From contig NZ_CP045915.1 of the NCBI RefSeq assembly GCF_009650095.1, positions 930,001-994,000 on the forward strand: a stretch of DNA of 64,000 bases, given 5' to 3'. Positions 63,843 through 64,000 of the stretch are shown in pieces. The notes under the pieces were generated by a model. The model saw only the letters and a program-made list of their open reading frames with translations, had not been told where the DNA came from and ran no database searches. The stretch comes from Gracilibacillus salitolerans. Its GTDB lineage: Bacteria; Bacillota; Bacilli; Bacillales; Amphibacillaceae. The position numbers and the translations under genes are program-made. Position 1 is the first letter of the stretch. Every line of letters begins with the position of its first letter.

Positions 63843-64000
63843 TTAGTCTGGGTGAGTAAGAAGTGCATTACTATTTTCCGTAAACCAATCCGTTGCATCT
63901 TGAAGTGTGTCATGTAGTGGTCTAAAAGTGATACCTAATTCATTCTTTGCCTTTTCTGAGGAAAATCTTTTGCATTCCCTAATTTCATGAATGCCATTTA
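63843..64000 (-). CDS. NAD-dependent epimerase/SDR oxidoreductase (C-terminal part, truncated by window edge)
   Basis: About 52 codons run in from the right edge and end at 63843. The C-terminal pattern FSSEKAKNELGITFRPLHDT followed by DATDWF is typical of extended SDR proteins of the dihydroflavonol reductase/NAD-dependent epimerase type. The catalytic part lies outside the window, so the substrate cannot be judged. Confidence 0.65.
   Translation of the reverse strand, partial: NGIHEIRECKRFSSEKAKNELGITFRPLHDTLQDATDWFTENSNALLTHPD

Overview
The window looks like chromosomal DNA of a low-GC, endospore-forming Firmicute of the family Bacillaceae. My best guess is a salt-tolerant genus close to Gracilibacillus, Virgibacillus or Oceanobacillus, but this rests on gene content and not on a search. 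Supporting signs are a spore germination permease (GerAB type), the spore-cortex enzyme PdaA, MreBH, a ClpE gene with CtsR boxes, an S-box (SAM-I) riboswitch, several genes matching B. subtilis yf- and yxl- families, strong AGGAGG ribosome sites, GTG/TTG starts, and two cation/proton antiporters. Most of the window is ordinary core genome. It holds no prophage, IS element or CRISPR array.

Layout. 1-5 kb: partial gerAB, an ATP-grasp ligase, a DUF1538 membrane protein translationally coupled to a tandem PII protein, and an aminoglycoside 6-adenylyltransferase. 5-13 kb: a PAS-GGDEF-EAL protein behind a TetR regulator, a divergent ABC exporter, a SLAP-domain protein and a chemotaxis receptor. 13-16 kb: the methionine importer metNIQ under a SAM riboswitch. 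16-26 kb: SIMPL, UPF0210 and ACT-domain genes, HAD phosphatases, gndA and zwf (oxidative pentose phosphate pathway), a K+/H+ antiporter and a short tyrosine recombinase. 26-32 kb: a DMT exporter and an NEW3-ABC transporter operon divergent from an ECF sigma/anti-sigma pair. 32-40 kb: mreBH, yflJ/yflK, a second GGDEF-EAL protein, yfkJ-yfkI-yfkH, and an amino-acid ABC binding protein plus permease with no ATPase. 41-44 kb: a likely sulfolipid operon (UDP-sulfoquinovose synthase, glycosyltransferase, GtrA). 44-54 kb: yfkD, an SE1561-type small protein, an antiporter, pdaA, ppx-ppk, alkA and a TPR protein. 54-64 kb: clpE, a second ECF sigma/DUF4179 pair, a dimethylargininase-like enzyme, a yxlEFG-like ABC module, tRNA-Ala, a frameshifted gene and a partial epimerase.

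The most unusual content lies between genes. (1) A symmetric 177-bp element occurs three times. It has four copies of a 19-bp unit in the order forward, forward, reverse, reverse, with 50-51-bp spacing and an exactly 37-bp centre. (2) Two unrelated short words recur at a 21-bp period near gene ends, and one of them supplies the last three codons and stop of two different genes. (3) Two divergent copies of a hairpin repeat form a large inverted structure at 40.5-40.9 kb. (4) A 50-bp sequence occurs twice with one difference. (5) Two tandem paralogous 24-codon microproteins lie on the minus strand at 59.27-59.44 kb, each with its own AGGAGG site. (6) Decayed or disrupted genes are present: a GH127-type remnant and a homopolymer frameshift.

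Regulatory logic visible in sequence includes the S-box leader, two CtsR boxes at clpE, a TetR-type palindrome between divergent promoters, an ECF-type promoter before the second sigma factor and a similar one before the yxlEFG-like operon, and many intrinsic terminators.
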